From contig NC_012520.1 of assembly GCF_000010805.1 (NCBI RefSeq), forward strand, positions 186,001 through 250,000: a stretch of DNA of 64,000 nt, in the 5' to 3' direction. Shown piece after piece: positions 25,269 through 34,799 of the stretch; within the stretch, counting starts at the first letter, position 1, and every line of letters begins with the position of its first letter. A program made the translations under genes and the position numbers. Under the pieces are notes generated by a model. The model made no database searches. It was not told the DNA's origin and was given only the letters and a program-made list of their open reading frames with translations. The stretch comes from Rhodococcus opacus B4. Its GTDB lineage: Bacteria; Actinomycetota; Actinomycetes; Mycobacteriales; Mycobacteriaceae.

Positions 25269-25929
25269 ATGGACAGTTCGGGGTCCGCGGAGTCGGCGCC
25301 GGTGAACGCGGTGCTGACCGCATCGAGAAGAGCTTTCGGCAGGGATGGTGGCCGGCCCGCCGCGATTCCCCGGTACTGCGGGGCGTGGATCTGGTGCTGC
25401 AGCCGGGCGAGGTGGTCGGGCTGACCGGGGAGAACGGGTCGGGGAAGTCGACGTTGATGAAGATCCTCGTCGGCGAGTACCGGCCGGACGCCGGGACCGT
25501 GACCCGGTCGGGGCGGCTGGGCTACTGCCCGCAGCAGCCGGTGGTGTACGAAAGGTTGACCTGCGACGAACACTTCGAGCTGTTCGGTTGCGCCTACCGG
25601 ATGACCCCGAACGAGGAGCGACGGTCCCGCCGGGGACTGTATGCGGCGCTCGGCTTCGAGCGCTACGCGGGCACCCGCGCCGACCGGCTGTCCGGCGGTA
25701 CCCTCGCGAAGCTGAACCTCGGGTTGGCGATGCTCGCCGACCCGGAGGTGCTGCTGCTCGACGAGCCGTACTCCGGTTTCGACTGGGACACCTACCTGCG
25801 GTTCTGGGAACTGGTGGCGCACCGCCGCCACACGGGCACTCGGTGCTGATCATCAGTCACTTCGTCACCGACGAGCACCGATTCGACCGCATCGTCGACC
25901 CGCGCAACGGGCTGGCGGCGGCGAGATGA
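25269..25929 (+). pseudogene. ABC exporter ATP-binding protein, frameshifted
   Basis: The gene starts at ATG 25269 after a strong ribosome-binding site (gaggagagag). The protein passes through three frames. [20 protein letters not shown] leads into the Walker [26 protein letters not shown], the signature [12 protein letters not shown] and Walker B VLLLDEP; then another frame gives [17 protein letters not shown]. Two single-base losses (near 25310 and in a G-run near 25840) would restore one 220-residue ATPase. As written it cannot make a full product. It overlaps the permease gene by 4 bases. Confidence 0.75.
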
Positions 25930-27467
25930 GAAGCGATAATCACCTGGCGGGGCCGGGCGAGGTCGTGTTACTCATCCACCGATTCCTGGTCGACTACGCC
26001 CGCAACCCGGTCAACATGCTGGTGCTGGTGCTGGTCCCGGTGGTGTTCGTGATTGTTGCGGCCGGGTCGATGGCCGATGCCGCGAAGCTGCTCGGCGGCG
26101 CGGGCGGGCCCGCGGTGGAAACCGCGACCGCCGGCTGGGCGGCGGGATTCCTCGCCGGTATCGCCAGGTTCTTCCAGATCGGCGGAGCCCGTGCCGCCGA
26201 TCGGCGGATGGTGTCGGCGGGCCGTGCGCCGATGCGGTTGGTCGCTGCCCGGCTCGGGACCGGAGGGGTGCTGGGGGTGTTGGTCGCGGCGGCCCTGCTC
26301 GCCTTTGGCCGCGCGTACCGGCATCGGTGACCTCGGCCGGGCGATCGCCGGCACGCTGATGTTCGCGGTGATCTATCTGGCGATCGGCGCGCTGGTGGGG
26401 GCGGTGGTGCGCAACCCGGTCAACGGCACGTCCTCATCTTGTTCGTCTGGATTCTGGACGTGTTCTTCGGCCCCGCCGTGGGATCCCCCGATCGCATCGA
26501 AACCCGGTGGTTCCCGACGCATTTCGTGACGTTGTGGATGGTGGATATTCTGTCCCGGCACGGTGGCCGGATGAGGGACTTGGGCTGGGCGCTGGTGTGG
26601 ATGTTCGCGGCACTGATCGTCAGCACCGCTGTCATCGCCGCCACCGTCGGTGTGTCCCGGCGGTCGCGTCGGCGCCCTCCAGTTGGATCCGGGTGGGGTC
26701 AGTTCTCGACCGGACTGCGGATGGGTCTGCGGGATTACCGCCGCAACCCGGTGCTGTGGGTGCTGCTGGTGGTGGTGCCGATCGTGTTCATCGTGTTGGC
26801 CAAGGCGATGACCGCGAGCGAGTCCGGCGTGTTCTCCCTGGTCGAGAGGGGCAGTACAGTGATGCAGGTGTTCTGGTTGCCGGATGTGCATGCCGGGACG
26901 ATGACCCCGATCGCGGTCTCCTCGCTTGCGGCGTTGGCGGGGCTGTTCGTCGGGCTCGATGCGCGCGGAGGCGATCGGCGACTGACCTTGGCCGGCTTCC
27001 CTTTCCCCCTCCTGCTCGCGGTGCGGTTGACGATGATCGGGTTCGCCGCGGGTCTGGTCACCGTCTCGTCGCTGATGATCATCGCGACGGTGTTCGATGC
27101 TCGGCAGTGGGGTGTCTACGGCGGCGGGAACCTGCTCATGGCCGTGACCTACGGGCTGCTCGGGTTCAGCCTGGGGCCGAGCTTCGGGTGCGTGGGTGGG
27201 GTGTTCATCGCGTTTCTGGTGCCCTTTCTCGACCTCGGGATCGGCCAGAGTCCGATGCTGCGCCCAGAACCTGCGACCTGGGCACACGGCCTACCGGGAT
27301 ACGGGGCGATGCGGGTGTTGCTCGACGGCGGGTTGACCGCACGGTTCGACGAGGTCGGCCCACTGCTCGGAGCGTTGGTGTGGCTGCTCGCGCTCAGTGC
27401 GCTGGCGGGGCGGTTGTTCCACCGCGCCCACCCCCGTGCGTCCCCGCTTGGGCTCGTGATCCGGTAA
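25926..27467 (+). pseudogene. ABC exporter permease, frameshifted
   Basis: The 1542-base span equals 514 codons, but the frame moves away near 26320 and returns near 26440. Conserved pieces are FLVDYARNPVNMLVLVLVPV at the start, GDLGRAIAGTLMFAVIYLAI in the displaced part and LRMGLRDYRRNPVLWVLLVV in the second half. The two homologous halves (each with DYxRNPV) show a duplicated permease. One extra and one missing base explain the shift. With the ATPase it would form an exporter; next to copper genes its cargo may be metal-related. Confidence 0.72.
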
Positions 27468-27561
27468 CGATGTGCCCGGGGTGCACATGACGACCCACAT
27501 GACCGAGTCTGGTGATCGAGAACATGATCTCGAGTTGTCGACCACGCTCCGGTGAGCACGA

Positions 27562-27587
27562 ACCATATACCCATAGAGGGTAGTGGT
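27562..27587. promoter_or_regulatory. CsoR/RicR-like operator
   Basis: ACCATATACCC-ATAG-AGGGTAGTGGT is an interrupted inverted repeat built on TACCC/GGGTA, as in CsoR-family operators. It lies in the 362-base gap between the exporter and the downstream small membrane protein and ATPase; the rest of the gap holds a CopR-like box and no convincing gene. Confidence 0.55.
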
Positions 27588-27653
27588 AATGGTTCTTGTC
27601 TCGTCGGCTGCGAAAAAGCGAGGTCAGTCAGGCTGAAGGGGTTCACCGCCAGC

Positions 27654-27672
27654 CTTCTTCATCGAATCTTCA
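27654..27672 (-). promoter_or_regulatory. CopR-like box C
   Basis: Read on the minus strand the site is TGAAGATTCGATGAAGAAG, matching box A at 24991-25009 in 18 of 19 positions. It lies upstream of the small membrane protein and CPD ATPase genes, so copper-responsive activation by the CopR-like regulator at 33489-34250 is plausible. Confidence 0.6.
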
Positions 27673-27829
27673 TCAAATCACTAACCAAGGCATACCCGGT
27701 GGGGGCACTCTCGGACATGACCGGGCAGGGAGCGGCGAGCACGGCGAAACCGGTTGCGGCAGAAGCGAGGGAGCAGCCGCTGTATCAGAGGCTGGGCTAT
27801 GTCCCGGCTTCGTCGAAGGGCGGAACATC

Positions 27830-28078
27830 ATGACGAACGAGGATGGGCGGGCGCCGTACGTCGGCAACGACGGAGACCGTGGGGTTGGTGAGGAACCGCA
27901 GGGAGTCGGTGGTCGCAGTCGTCACCGGTGGATGATGGCCTGCTGCATTCCGATGCTGATTGTCGCTGTCGCGCTGATCGCCAGCGGAACGGTGGGAATC
28001 GGGAGCCTGGTGTTCGCGCTGGCGTGCCTCGGGATGATGGCGGTGATGATGTTTTCGATGGGGGGACAACGGCATTGA
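27830..28078 (+). CDS. Small Cys/Met membrane protein upstream of ATPase
   Basis: The 82-residue protein (ATG 27830) has a polar N-terminus, then two close helices in [20 protein letters not shown] and [19 protein letters not shown]. The paired Cys and many Met in the helices suggest a metal-handling partner of the ATPase 118 bases downstream. I do not recognise a named family. Confidence 0.6.
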   Translation: MTNEDGRAPYVGNDGDRGVGEEPQGVGGRSRHRWMMACCIPMLIVAVALIASGTVGIGSLVFALACLGMMAVMMFSMGGQRH

Positions 28079-28196
28079 CTCCCGCGCCGTGGACGACGGT
28101 CATGGGGGCGCCGGGTCGCGTGCGTACCGACAGAAGTCAGCCTACCGAGCGGGACGCCGGCTTCGGCGCCGCCACAACGAAGAGGTGCCAGCGCGA

Positions 28197-30629
28197 ATGA
28201 ACACAACCGTCCTCGAGGTCAGTGGGGTGCACTGGGCGAGTTCGACGGCGACCGTCGAGGCCACCCTGCGCCGCCGACCGGGTGTCACCTCCGTGGAGGC
28301 GAATGCGGTCAACCAGACCGCCACCGTCACCTACGATCCCGGCCTCACGTCGGTGGTCGAACTGTCGAAGTGGGTGCGTGACTGCGGCTATCACTGCGCC
28401 GGGCGTTCGGTGCCCGATCACGTCTGCGACCCGATGTCCGAACCGGCCGCCGTGCGCGGCGAGGCAGGACACGCTCACCCCGCCCCGGAAGCTGCGGCAC
28501 CCGCTGAGCCAGCCGCTCACGAAATGCCCGCCGGGCATGCGCCTGCGGGGCGGTTACCGCAGGAGATGATGGGACACGGCGGCGGTCACGCCGGGATGTC
28601 GATGGACGCCATGATCCGCGACATGCGCAACCGTTTCCTGGTGGCGCTGGTGCTGTCGGTCCCGATCATGTTGTGGTCCCCGATGGGCCGAGACATGTTC
28701 GGGTTCATGGTGCCGGCACCGTTCGGCCTGCGCGACGACGTCTTCACCCTGCTGCTGAGCCTGCCGGTGGTGTTCTACTCGGCGTGGATCTTCTTCGACG
28801 GCGCCTACCGGGCGCTGAGGGCGCGGACCCTGGACATGATGGTGCTCGTCGCCGTCGCGGTCGGGGCCGGCTGGCTCTACAGCGTCGGGGTGACCCTGAC
28901 CGGCGGCGGGGACGTGTTCTACGAGGCCGCCACGATGCTGACCACCTTCGTGCTGCTCGGGCACTGGTTCGAGATGCGGGCCCGCGGCGGCGCGAACGAC
29001 GCGATCCGCACCTTGCTCGAGCTCGCTCCGCCGCGGGCGGTGGTGCTGCGCGGCGGCGAACCGGTCGAGATCCCCACCGCCGAGGTCACCGCCGGGGACC
29101 TGCTGCTCATACGCCCGGGCGCGAAGATCCCGGTCGACGGCACCGTCGAGGACGGCCACTCCGAGGTCGACGAGTCCATGGTCACCGGGGAAAGCCTGCC
29201 CGTGACCAAACCGCCCGGCTCCGAGGTGATCGGTGCATCGATCAACACCACCGGCACCCTGCGGGTGCGGGCCACCAAGGTGGGCTCCGACACCGTGCTC
29301 GCGCAGATCGTCGCCCTGGTCCAGGAAGCCCAGAACTCCAAGGCCCCCGGGCAACGCCTGGCCGATCGGGCCGCGTTCTGGCTGGTGCTGGTCGCGCTGA
29401 TCGGCGGCATCGGCACCTTCCTGGTGTGGGTGCTGGTCGGGGAGAGTGTGCAGACGGCGCTGCTGTTCGCGATCACCGTCGTGGTCATCACCTGCCCCGA
29501 CGCCCTGGGTTTGGCCACCCCGACCGCGATCATGGTCGGCACCGGCCTCGGCGCCCAACGCGGGGTGTTGTTCAAGAACGCCACCGCGCTCGAGACGTCG
29601 GCGCGGATCGACACCGTGGTGATGGACAAGACCGGCACCCTGACCAAAGGCGAACCGGAGGTCACCGACGTGATCACCGACGGCATCATCGAGGACGAGT
29701 TCCTCGCGCTCGTCGCCTCGGTCGAACGCGAATCCGAGCACCCGCTGGCCGGTGCGATCGTCCGCTACGCCACCGACCGCGGCATCCCGCAGTTGCCGCT
29801 GACCGGGTTCGAGAACGTGCCCGGACACGGGGCCACCGCCCAGGTGCACGGCCGCCGGGTCGCGGTCGGCAACCGCAAGCTGATGGCCGCCGAACAGGTC
29901 GACTTCGGTGCACTGATGGACCGGCGGGACGAGCTGGCCCGGGGCGGGCGGACCGCGGTGCTCGTGGCCGTCGACGGCCACGGGGTCGGGGTGATCGCCC
30001 TGGCCGACGCCGCCCGCGACACCTCCGCCGCCGCCGTGTCCGCCCTCCACGACCTCGGCGCCGAGGTGGTCATGCTCAGCGGCGACAACGAGGCCACCGC
30101 CGCGCGCATCGCCGGGCAACTGGGCATCGACACCGTCATCGCCGAGGTCCTCCCCGGGGACAAGGCCGCCAAGATCGCCGAACTGCAGCGCGCGGGCAAG
30201 ACGGTCGCGATGGTCGGCGACGGCGTCAACGACGCGCCCGCCCTGGCCCAGGCGGACCTGGGCATCGCGATCGGTGCCGGCACCGACGTCGCGATCGAGA
30301 CCGCCGATCTGGTGCTGATGCGCTCGGACCCGCTCGACGTGCCGATCGCCCTGCGGATCGGGCGCGGCACGCTGCGCAAGATGCGGCAGAACCTCGGCTG
30401 GGCCGTCGGCTACAACGTCATCGCATTGCCGATCGCCGCCGGGGTCTTCGAACCCTCCCTGGGACTGGTGCTGCGCCCGGAGATCGCCGCCCTGTCGATG
30501 TCCGGGTCGAGCGTCATCGTGGCGGTCAACGCCTTGATGCTCAAACGGCTCGCGTTGCCCTCCCCACCCGAACCGCAGCTCACCCAGCCCCGGCCGGCGC
30601 CCGCACCCACTCCCACGGGTCCCCGATGA
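28197..30629 (+). CDS. P1B-type metal ATPase with CPD motif
   Basis: From ATG 28197 the 810-residue pump has an N-terminal HMA-like fold in which the usual GMTCxxC is GVHWASST; Cys appear instead in [18 protein letters not shown] His/Met-rich loop follows ([16 protein letters not shown]). Core motifs are present: [19 protein letters not shown] at about residue 433, DKTGTLTKG at about 477, ESEHPLAGA and [12 protein letters not shown]. Copper pumps normally carry CPC or CPH in the sixth helix; CPD changes one transport ligand, so the metal or oxidation state may differ. The missing CxxC also suggests a different docking mode. Confidence 0.93.
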   Translation: MNTTVLEVSGVHWASSTATVEATLRRRPGVTSVEANAVNQTATVTYDPGLTSVVELSKWVRDCGYHCAGRSVPDHVCDPMSEPAAVRGEAGHAHPAPEAAAPAEPAAHEMPAGHAPAGRLPQEMMGHGGGHAGMSMDAMIRDMRNRFLVALVLSVPIMLWSPMGRDMFGFMVPAPFGLRDDVFTLLLSLPVVFYSAWIFFDGAYRALRARTLDMMVLVAVAVGAGWLYSVGVTLTGGGDVFYEAATMLTTFVLLGHWFEMRARGGANDAIRTLLELAPPRAVVLRGGEPVEIPTAEVTAGDLLLIRPGAKIPVDGTVEDGHSEVDESMVTGESLPVTKPPGSEVIGASINTTGTLRVRATKVGSDTVLAQIVALVQEAQNSKAPGQRLADRAAFWLVLVALIGGIGTFLVWVLVGESVQTALLFAITVVVITCPDALGLATPTAIMVGTGLGAQRGVLFKNATALETSARIDTVVMDKTGTLTKGEPEVTDVITDGIIEDEFLALVASVERESEHPLAGAIVRYATDRGIPQLPLTGFENVPGHGATAQVHGRRVAVGNRKLMAAEQVDFGALMDRRDELARGGRTAVLVAVDGHGVGVIALADAARDTSAAAVSALHDLGAEVVMLSGDNEATAARIAGQLGIDTVIAEVLPGDKAAKIAELQRAGKTVAMVGDGVNDAPALAQADLGIAIGAGTDVAIETADLVLMRSDPLDVPIALRIGRGTLRKMRQNLGWAVGYNVIALPIAAGVFEPSLGLVLRPEIAALSMSGSSVIVAVNALMLKRLALPSPPEPQLTQPRPAPAPTPTGPR

Positions 30630-30689
30630 GCAAAGAGCATTCGGCACCAACCGAATTCACCGTCCACCCGCACGTCCGAGGAGGAGATC

Positions 30690-30803
30690 GTGGTCATCTT
30701 CTACGAGATACTGCTGGTCCTGGTGAGCGTGCTCATCACGTGGTTCTCGCTGTATGTCCTCTACCGCCTGATCACCGACGACTCCCGCCATCGATACCGG
30801 TGA
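30690..30803 (+). CDS. 37-residue single-helix membrane peptide
   Basis: A GTG with a strong ribosome-binding site (gaggaggag) opens MVIFYEILLVLVSVLITWFS, then LYVLYRLITDDSRHRYR. It is one membrane helix with a basic tail. It sits 60 bases after the ATPase stop and may be a small pump subunit, as KdpF or MgtS-like peptides are for other transporters (inference). Confidence 0.6.
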   Translation: MVIFYEILLVLVSVLITWFSLYVLYRLITDDSRHRYR

Positions 30804-30990
30804 CGGTCGCGCACCCGTCCGCGGCCGACGCGGCGTACACGAATCGGCGTCGAAGAAACCCCTACGGAACTCCTCGTCGACCACCCCCTCGGTGCCGGGG
30901 ATCGGGCATCTCCCGAGCATGCAAGACCAACCTCCCCGGGTCCGGGGTGAAAAGCACCTGTGTCCACAGCGAGAAAGGAATCTCCCTGCC

Positions 30991-31692
30991 ATGAAAACCA
31001 CGAAAATTGCCGTCGGCGCCGCCGCGGTCGCCGCCCTGGTCGCGTTGACCGCGTGCAGCAACTCCGGCAGCGATCAGTCAGCGCAGAGCAGTGCCTCGGC
31101 GAGCGTCACCGCCACCACAGCGGCCGCCGATACCCACAACCAGGCGGACGTGACGTTCGCGCAGCAGATGATTCCGCACCACGCGCAGGCGATCGAGATG
31201 TGCGATGTCGTGCTCGCCAAGAACGGTATCGACCCCCGGGTGACCGATCTGGCGAATCAGATCAAGGCAGCCCAGGGCCCGGAGATCGAGCAGCTGCAGG
31301 GCTGGTTGACCGAGTGGGGACAGTCCAGCATGCCGATGGCCACGTCCGGAATGATGACTCCGGGCCAGAGCATGCCGATGGCCACGTCCGGAATGATGAC
31401 TCCGGGCCAGAGCATGCCGATGTCGGGCATGGAGATGCCAGGCGATAGCGGGATGGGAATGAGCGGAATGATGTCCGCCGAGGACATGACGGCACTGCAG
31501 AACGCTCAGGGCGTGGACGCCAGCCGGCTCTTCCTCACGCAGATGATCGCCCATCACCAGGGCGCGATCGCCATGGCGCAGACCGAAATCGACTCCGGTC
31601 AGTATCCCGACGCCGTCGCGATGGCACGCACCATCGCCGACACCCAACAACAGGAGATCACCACGATGCAGAACATCCTGGCCTCGCTGTGA
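30991..31692 (+). CDS. DUF305 lipoprotein, copper-block copy 2
   Basis: The 233-residue protein has a lipobox (LVALTAC), then DVTFAQQMIPHHAQAIEMCD and, in the second half, LFLTQMIAHHQGAIAMAQTE, the DUF305 repeats. The linker is very Met-rich and has two exact 14-residue repeats (MPMATSGMMTPGQS). Met runs suit Cu(I) binding. It lies between the ATPase and copZ on the same strand. It differs clearly from copy 1 at 6672-7355, so the two are not a recent duplication. Confidence 0.9.
   Translation: MKTTKIAVGAAAVAALVALTACSNSGSDQSAQSSASASVTATTAAADTHNQADVTFAQQMIPHHAQAIEMCDVVLAKNGIDPRVTDLANQIKAAQGPEIEQLQGWLTEWGQSSMPMATSGMMTPGQSMPMATSGMMTPGQSMPMSGMEMPGDSGMGMSGMMSAEDMTALQNAQGVDASRLFLTQMIAHHQGAIAMAQTEIDSGQYPDAVAMARTIADTQQQEITTMQNILASL
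31327..31422 (+). repeat. Tandem 42-base repeats in the DUF305 gene
   Basis: Two identical 42-base units (31327-31368 and 31369-31410) begin AGCATGCCGATGGCC, followed by 12 bases of a third. They encode the repeated Met-rich linker, so copy number directly sets the number of potential copper ligands. Confidence 0.85.
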
Positions 31693-31748
31693 CACCCCGG
31701 CTTCGGGGAGTCGAACACCCAACGATGACCTCGTCCGAGGAGAACACA

Positions 31749-31976
31749 GTGAGCACCACCGCCAGCTACCACGTGTCCGGCATGACCTGCGCGCATTGCG
31801 TGAAGGCGGTCACCGAGGAACTCGACCGTCTCGATGCAGTGACGAGCGTCGACATCGACTTGGTTCCCGGCGGCGACTCACGGGTGAGGGTCACCAGCAG
31901 CCGGCCACTGTCGCTCGAGCAGGTACGTCACGCCGTCGACGAGGCCGGATACTCCCTGGCCGACCCACCCACCTGA
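31749..31976 (+). CDS. copZ: CopZ-like copper chaperone
   Basis: The GTG at 31749, preceded by gaggag, gives a 75-residue HMA protein: MSTTASYHVSGMTCAHCVKA, with the CxxC copper site. An ATG at 31725 would add eight residues but has no ribosome-binding site, and the other CopZ here also begins MSTT. It should deliver Cu(I) to a P-type ATPase. It is the last gene of the ATPase-DUF305 series. Confidence 0.85.
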   Translation: MSTTASYHVSGMTCAHCVKAVTEELDRLDAVTSVDIDLVPGGDSRVRVTSSRPLSLEQVRHAVDEAGYSLADPPT

Positions 31977-32048
31977 TCCACCCCCAACGCGCCCTCCCCG
32001 CGGCATCAGGAAGGTTTCGCGCCGGTTAGCACGAGGACGGACTCGACT

Positions 32049-32261
32049 CAGCGGCTCGACCCGGAGAGGACGCGCCGCGGTGATCGCCACCAGATCGCCC
32101 GCCACCGCATCGACGTGGCTGCCACGGCCGGTCAGCCCGACCCGACCGCACATGATGTACACGGCAGCCTCGCCGTGAATGGGAACACCGGCTATCGCCG
32201 GCCCGGGGGAGCGCGACGAGAGTCTGGCCCAGCCGGTGCTCGTGACCACCGAAGACCGTTG
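32049..32261 (-). pseudogene. Cupin-like relic
   Basis: In the 343-base gap between copZ and the kinase gene the minus strand encodes VVTSTGWARLSSRSPGPAIA followed by GEAAVYIMCGRVGLTGRGSH and DAVAGDLVAI. The pattern resembles cupin-domain proteins (VVTxxGWARLW, then LYVVSGR and GD). There is no good start or complete domain. Confidence 0.35.
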
Positions 32262-32319
32262 CCGCGCTCGGTCCGCTCGGCACGATGCGAGCGTCCTCGA
32301 GCCGATGCCGCGATCGCCG

Positions 32320-33492
32320 TCACCGAGTATTTCCTCGTCGCTGATCCCGGCGCAGCGGAAGGGCGATGGTGAAGGTACTGCCGGTTCCGGGGCCGTCACT
32401 GCGGGCGGTGATGTGACCGCGCTGCGCCTCGACAAGGGCCTTGGCGATCGCCAGTCCGATCCCGGCTCCGCCGTGTGCGCGGTCGCGTGCCGCGTCGACA
32501 CGGTAGAACCGTTCGAACAGGTGCGGGAGGTGTTCGGCGGCGATGCCGTCGCCGGTGTCGGTCACCTCGATCACCAGCAGCTCGTGTCGGTGGCCGGCGG
32601 TCACCTCCACCCGGCCGCCGCCGGGGGTGTGGCGCAAGGCGTTGTCGAGCAGGTTGCCCAGCACCTGCCCGAGCCGCTCCGGGTCCGCCCACAGGCGGGG
32701 AAGGTGCGCAGGAACACGAGAGGTCAGTGCCACCTCCCTGGCGGCGTAGCGGTCCGCCGCGGCGGTGAGGGTGGTGGAGAGCAGTGCGGCGGGGTCCACC
32801 CAGGTGGGCTCGATCGAGGTCCGGCTCTCTTCGGCGTGGGAGAGTGCGTTGACGTCGTCCGAGAAACGGACCAGCCTACGGGTCTGATCGCGCAGCATGC
32901 CGATCGTGTCGGCATCCAATGTCTCGACGCCGTCCTCGAGTGCTTCCATGTACGCCTCGAGCACCGACACCGGGGTGCGGATCTCGTGGGCGAGGTCACC
33001 GAGAAGTTGGCGGCGGGTAGTCTCGACCGATTCGAGCCCGGCAGCCATCCGGTTGAACGCCTCGGCGAGGGCGTCGAAATCGTCCCCGAGGTGCGGGGGA
33101 GTGACCCGGATGTCATAGCGCCCGTCGGCCACCGCGGTCGCCGCGTACGACACCTCGGTCACCGACCGTTGCAGGCGCCGACTGAAGTACCAGGTCACCA
33201 CCAACGCGGCCAGGGTGGCCACCCCGAGGGCTACCGCCAGGGAAATGGCTGTGGCGGAGCGGTACGCCTGCTCGGCGTGGAACTGCTCGTCGGAGAAGGC
33301 CGGTACCCCGGCGCGGTGCAGGTGCTCGCGGAAGAGCGGGGGGCCGACGAACACCGCGACTACCCAACAGGTTACGACGCCCGCAACCAGCACCAGCGAT
33401 TGCGCCAGCAGCAGCCGGATGCCGAGGCCGGGGCCACGGCTGCGCACCGGACCTGGGCCGAGGGTGCGGGGTCGGTCCCCATGCGAGGTCAT
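32320..33492 (-). CDS. Sensor histidine kinase, copper-type (CopS-like)
   Basis: From ATG 33492 the 390-residue protein has two helices (LAQSLVLVAGVVTCWVVAVF; ATLAALVVTWYFSRRLQRSV), a short outer loop, a HAMP domain, the phosphoacceptor box LLGDLAHEIRTPVSVLEAYM, N-box LGNLLDNALRHTP and G-boxes DTGDGI and GGAGIGLAIA. The outer loop has few metal ligands (HLHRAG, FHAEQ). It overlaps the response-regulator stop by 4 bases. Copper sensing is inferred from neighbours and from CopR-like boxes. Confidence 0.9.
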   Translation of the reverse strand: MTSHGDRPRTLGPGPVRSRGPGLGIRLLLAQSLVLVAGVVTCWVVAVFVGPPLFREHLHRAGVPAFSDEQFHAEQAYRSATAISLAVALGVATLAALVVTWYFSRRLQRSVTEVSYAATAVADGRYDIRVTPPHLGDDFDALAEAFNRMAAGLESVETTRRQLLGDLAHEIRTPVSVLEAYMEALEDGVETLDADTIGMLRDQTRRLVRFSDDVNALSHAEESRTSIEPTWVDPAALLSTTLTAAADRYAAREVALTSRVPAHLPRLWADPERLGQVLGNLLDNALRHTPGGGRVEVTAGHRHELLVIEVTDTGDGIAAEHLPHLFERFYRVDAARDRAHGGAGIGLAIAKALVEAQRGHITARSDGPGTGSTFTIALPLRRDQRRGNTR

Positions 33493-34250
33493 TGCCCGGT
33501 CCCCATCCGATACCCGATGCCGCGGACGGTGGTGACGTACCGGGGTGCGGCGGGGTCGTCGCCGAGCTTGCGGCGCAGGTGACCGACATGGACGTCGACA
33601 AGGTGTTCGTTCCCGACCCAGGACTCTCCCCACACGGCCTCGATCAACTGGCGCCGACTAAATGCCATACCCGGTCGGGACGACAAGACCGCCAGCACAT
33701 CGAACTCGGTGCGGGTCAACATCACCGGCTGCTCGCCGAGACACACCTCCCTGCCCGCCACATCGATTCTCAGCGCCCCGAAGACCCGTGGCGGAGCCTC
33801 GGCCCCAGGCTCGGGTGCCGGTATCTCGTACACCGGCGCCTTCCGCGGTCGGCGCAACATGGCGCGGATGCGTGCCACCAGCTCCCGTGGGCTGAACGGT
33901 TTGGTGACGTAGTCGTCGGCGCCGACGGACAGCCCGATGATGGTGTCCATTTCCGCACTGCGGGCGGTCAGCATCACCACATAGGCGTCCGAGAACGTCC
34001 GCAGTTCGCGGCACACCTCGATTCCGTCCATGCCCGGCAGCCCGAGGTCGAGGACCACGACGTCGGGGTCGATTTCCCGGGCGAGTGTGAGCGCATCGAC
34101 CCCGTTGTAAGCGACGGCGACCTCGAAGTGCTCCCGTTCGAGGTAACTGGCGACGACCGCGGCCAACGGGCGCTCGTCGTCGACCACCAAGGCCCGATAT
34201 CCCGCGGCGCTCTCAGGCGACAGGGGCGGCGTGTTGTCCATGGTCTCCAT
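33489..34250 (-). CDS. OmpR-family response regulator (CopR-like)
   Basis: The 253-residue protein has a receiver domain (VVDDERPLAAVVASYLEREH, DVVVLDLGLPGMDG with the phosphoacceptor Asp, VMLTARS, VTKPFSP) and an OmpR winged helix ending HLVDVHVGHLRRKLGDDP. Its own upstream region has a site (34302-34335) that matches other TGAAGA-type boxes here, so autoregulation is likely. The start could be the first or the second Met, three codons apart. Confidence 0.92.
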   Translation of the reverse strand: METMDNTPPLSPESAAGYRALVVDDERPLAAVVASYLEREHFEVAVAYNGVDALTLAREIDPDVVVLDLGLPGMDGIEVCRELRTFSDAYVVMLTARSAEMDTIIGLSVGADDYVTKPFSPRELVARIRAMLRRPRKAPVYEIPAPEPGAEAPPRVFGALRIDVAGREVCLGEQPVMLTRTEFDVLAVLSSRPGMAFSRRQLIEAVWGESWVGNEHLVDVHVGHLRRKLGDDPAAPRYVTTVRGIGYRMGTGQ

Positions 34251-34301
34251 CGTCGCCGGTGTCCTTCCAGATCCGGTACGCGTCGCCCCGAACCGGCCAC
34301 A

Positions 34302-34335
34302 TCTTCAGCGAAACTACACAGAACCCTCATCGATT
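34302..34335 (-). promoter_or_regulatory. CopR-like box B upstream of the response regulator
   Basis: On the minus strand the site reads AATCGATGAGGGTTCTG followed by TGTAGTTTCGCTGAAGA. It aligns without gaps to box A (24974-25008), including the flanking AATCGRTGAGGGTT. It lies 52-85 bases upstream of the regulator start, a fitting place for autoregulation. Confidence 0.6.
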
Positions 34336-34382
34336 CACCGCATCCGGAATCCACGATGGAGAGCAACGAAAGGCGAACAACC

Positions 34383-34658
34383 ATGATGTGGTGGAACAAC
34401 GGAATGGGCTACGGAATGGGCTGGGGCGGCTGGGTGCTGATGGCCGCGCTGATGGTCGCGTTCTGGGGGTTGGTCATCGTCGGGGTCATGGCACTGTTCC
34501 GCACCATCGGCGCGGACCGCCATCCTCCCTACGACACCGACGCCACCAGCAGGCCGAGCGCGGACAAGATCCTCGACGAACGCTTCGCCCGAGGGGAGAT
34601 CGACGCCGAGGAGTACCGCATCCGCAGAGACCAACTACGCACCGGACATGACCGATAA
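34383..34658 (+). CDS. SHOCT-domain membrane protein
   Basis: The 91-residue protein starts MMWWNNGMGYGMGWGGWVLM, with one helix, then ends in a SHOCT domain (ILDERFARGEIDAEEYRIRR). Such proteins are common beside copper two-component systems. An ATG at 34356 would add nine residues. It is divergent from the response regulator and shares the region with box B, so it may belong to the same regulon. Confidence 0.82.
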   Translation: MMWWNNGMGYGMGWGGWVLMAALMVAFWGLVIVGVMALFRTIGADRHPPYDTDATSRPSADKILDERFARGEIDAEEYRIRRDQLRTGHDR

Positions 34659-34766
34659 CCAGGTAGTACCGCAAATCAGCGTCGTTCGAGCACGGTGTGC
34701 CTGGATCCGTGGCACGCCGGGACCATCAACGCTTGCCCCTACGATCACACAGCCCCATTGACGATC

Positions 34767-34799
34767 CGTGAAGGTCGACGGGTCCGCCCGACCTTCACG
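34767..34799. terminator. Hairpin downstream of SHOCT gene
   Basis: CGTGAAGGTCG and CGACCTTCACG form a perfect 11-base stem with an 11-base loop. It lies about 110 bases after the SHOCT gene and 170 bases after CsoR's stop on the other strand. No T-run follows. The remaining sequence between 34659 and 34970 shows no supportable gene. Confidence 0.45.

Noticed and set aside
27552..27833. 93-codon ORF upstream of the small Cys/Met protein
   Set aside because: It overlaps the CsoR-like and CopR-like sites, has no good ribosome-binding site and no recognisable domain.
28673..30994. 773-codon plus-strand frame inside the ATPase gene
   Set aside because: Arg/His/Pro-rich translation with no conserved motif; the overlapping frame holds every P-type ATPase motif.
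31327..31422. Direct repeats considered as a CRISPR array
   Set aside because: Units are contiguous with no spacers and lie in frame within a coding region.
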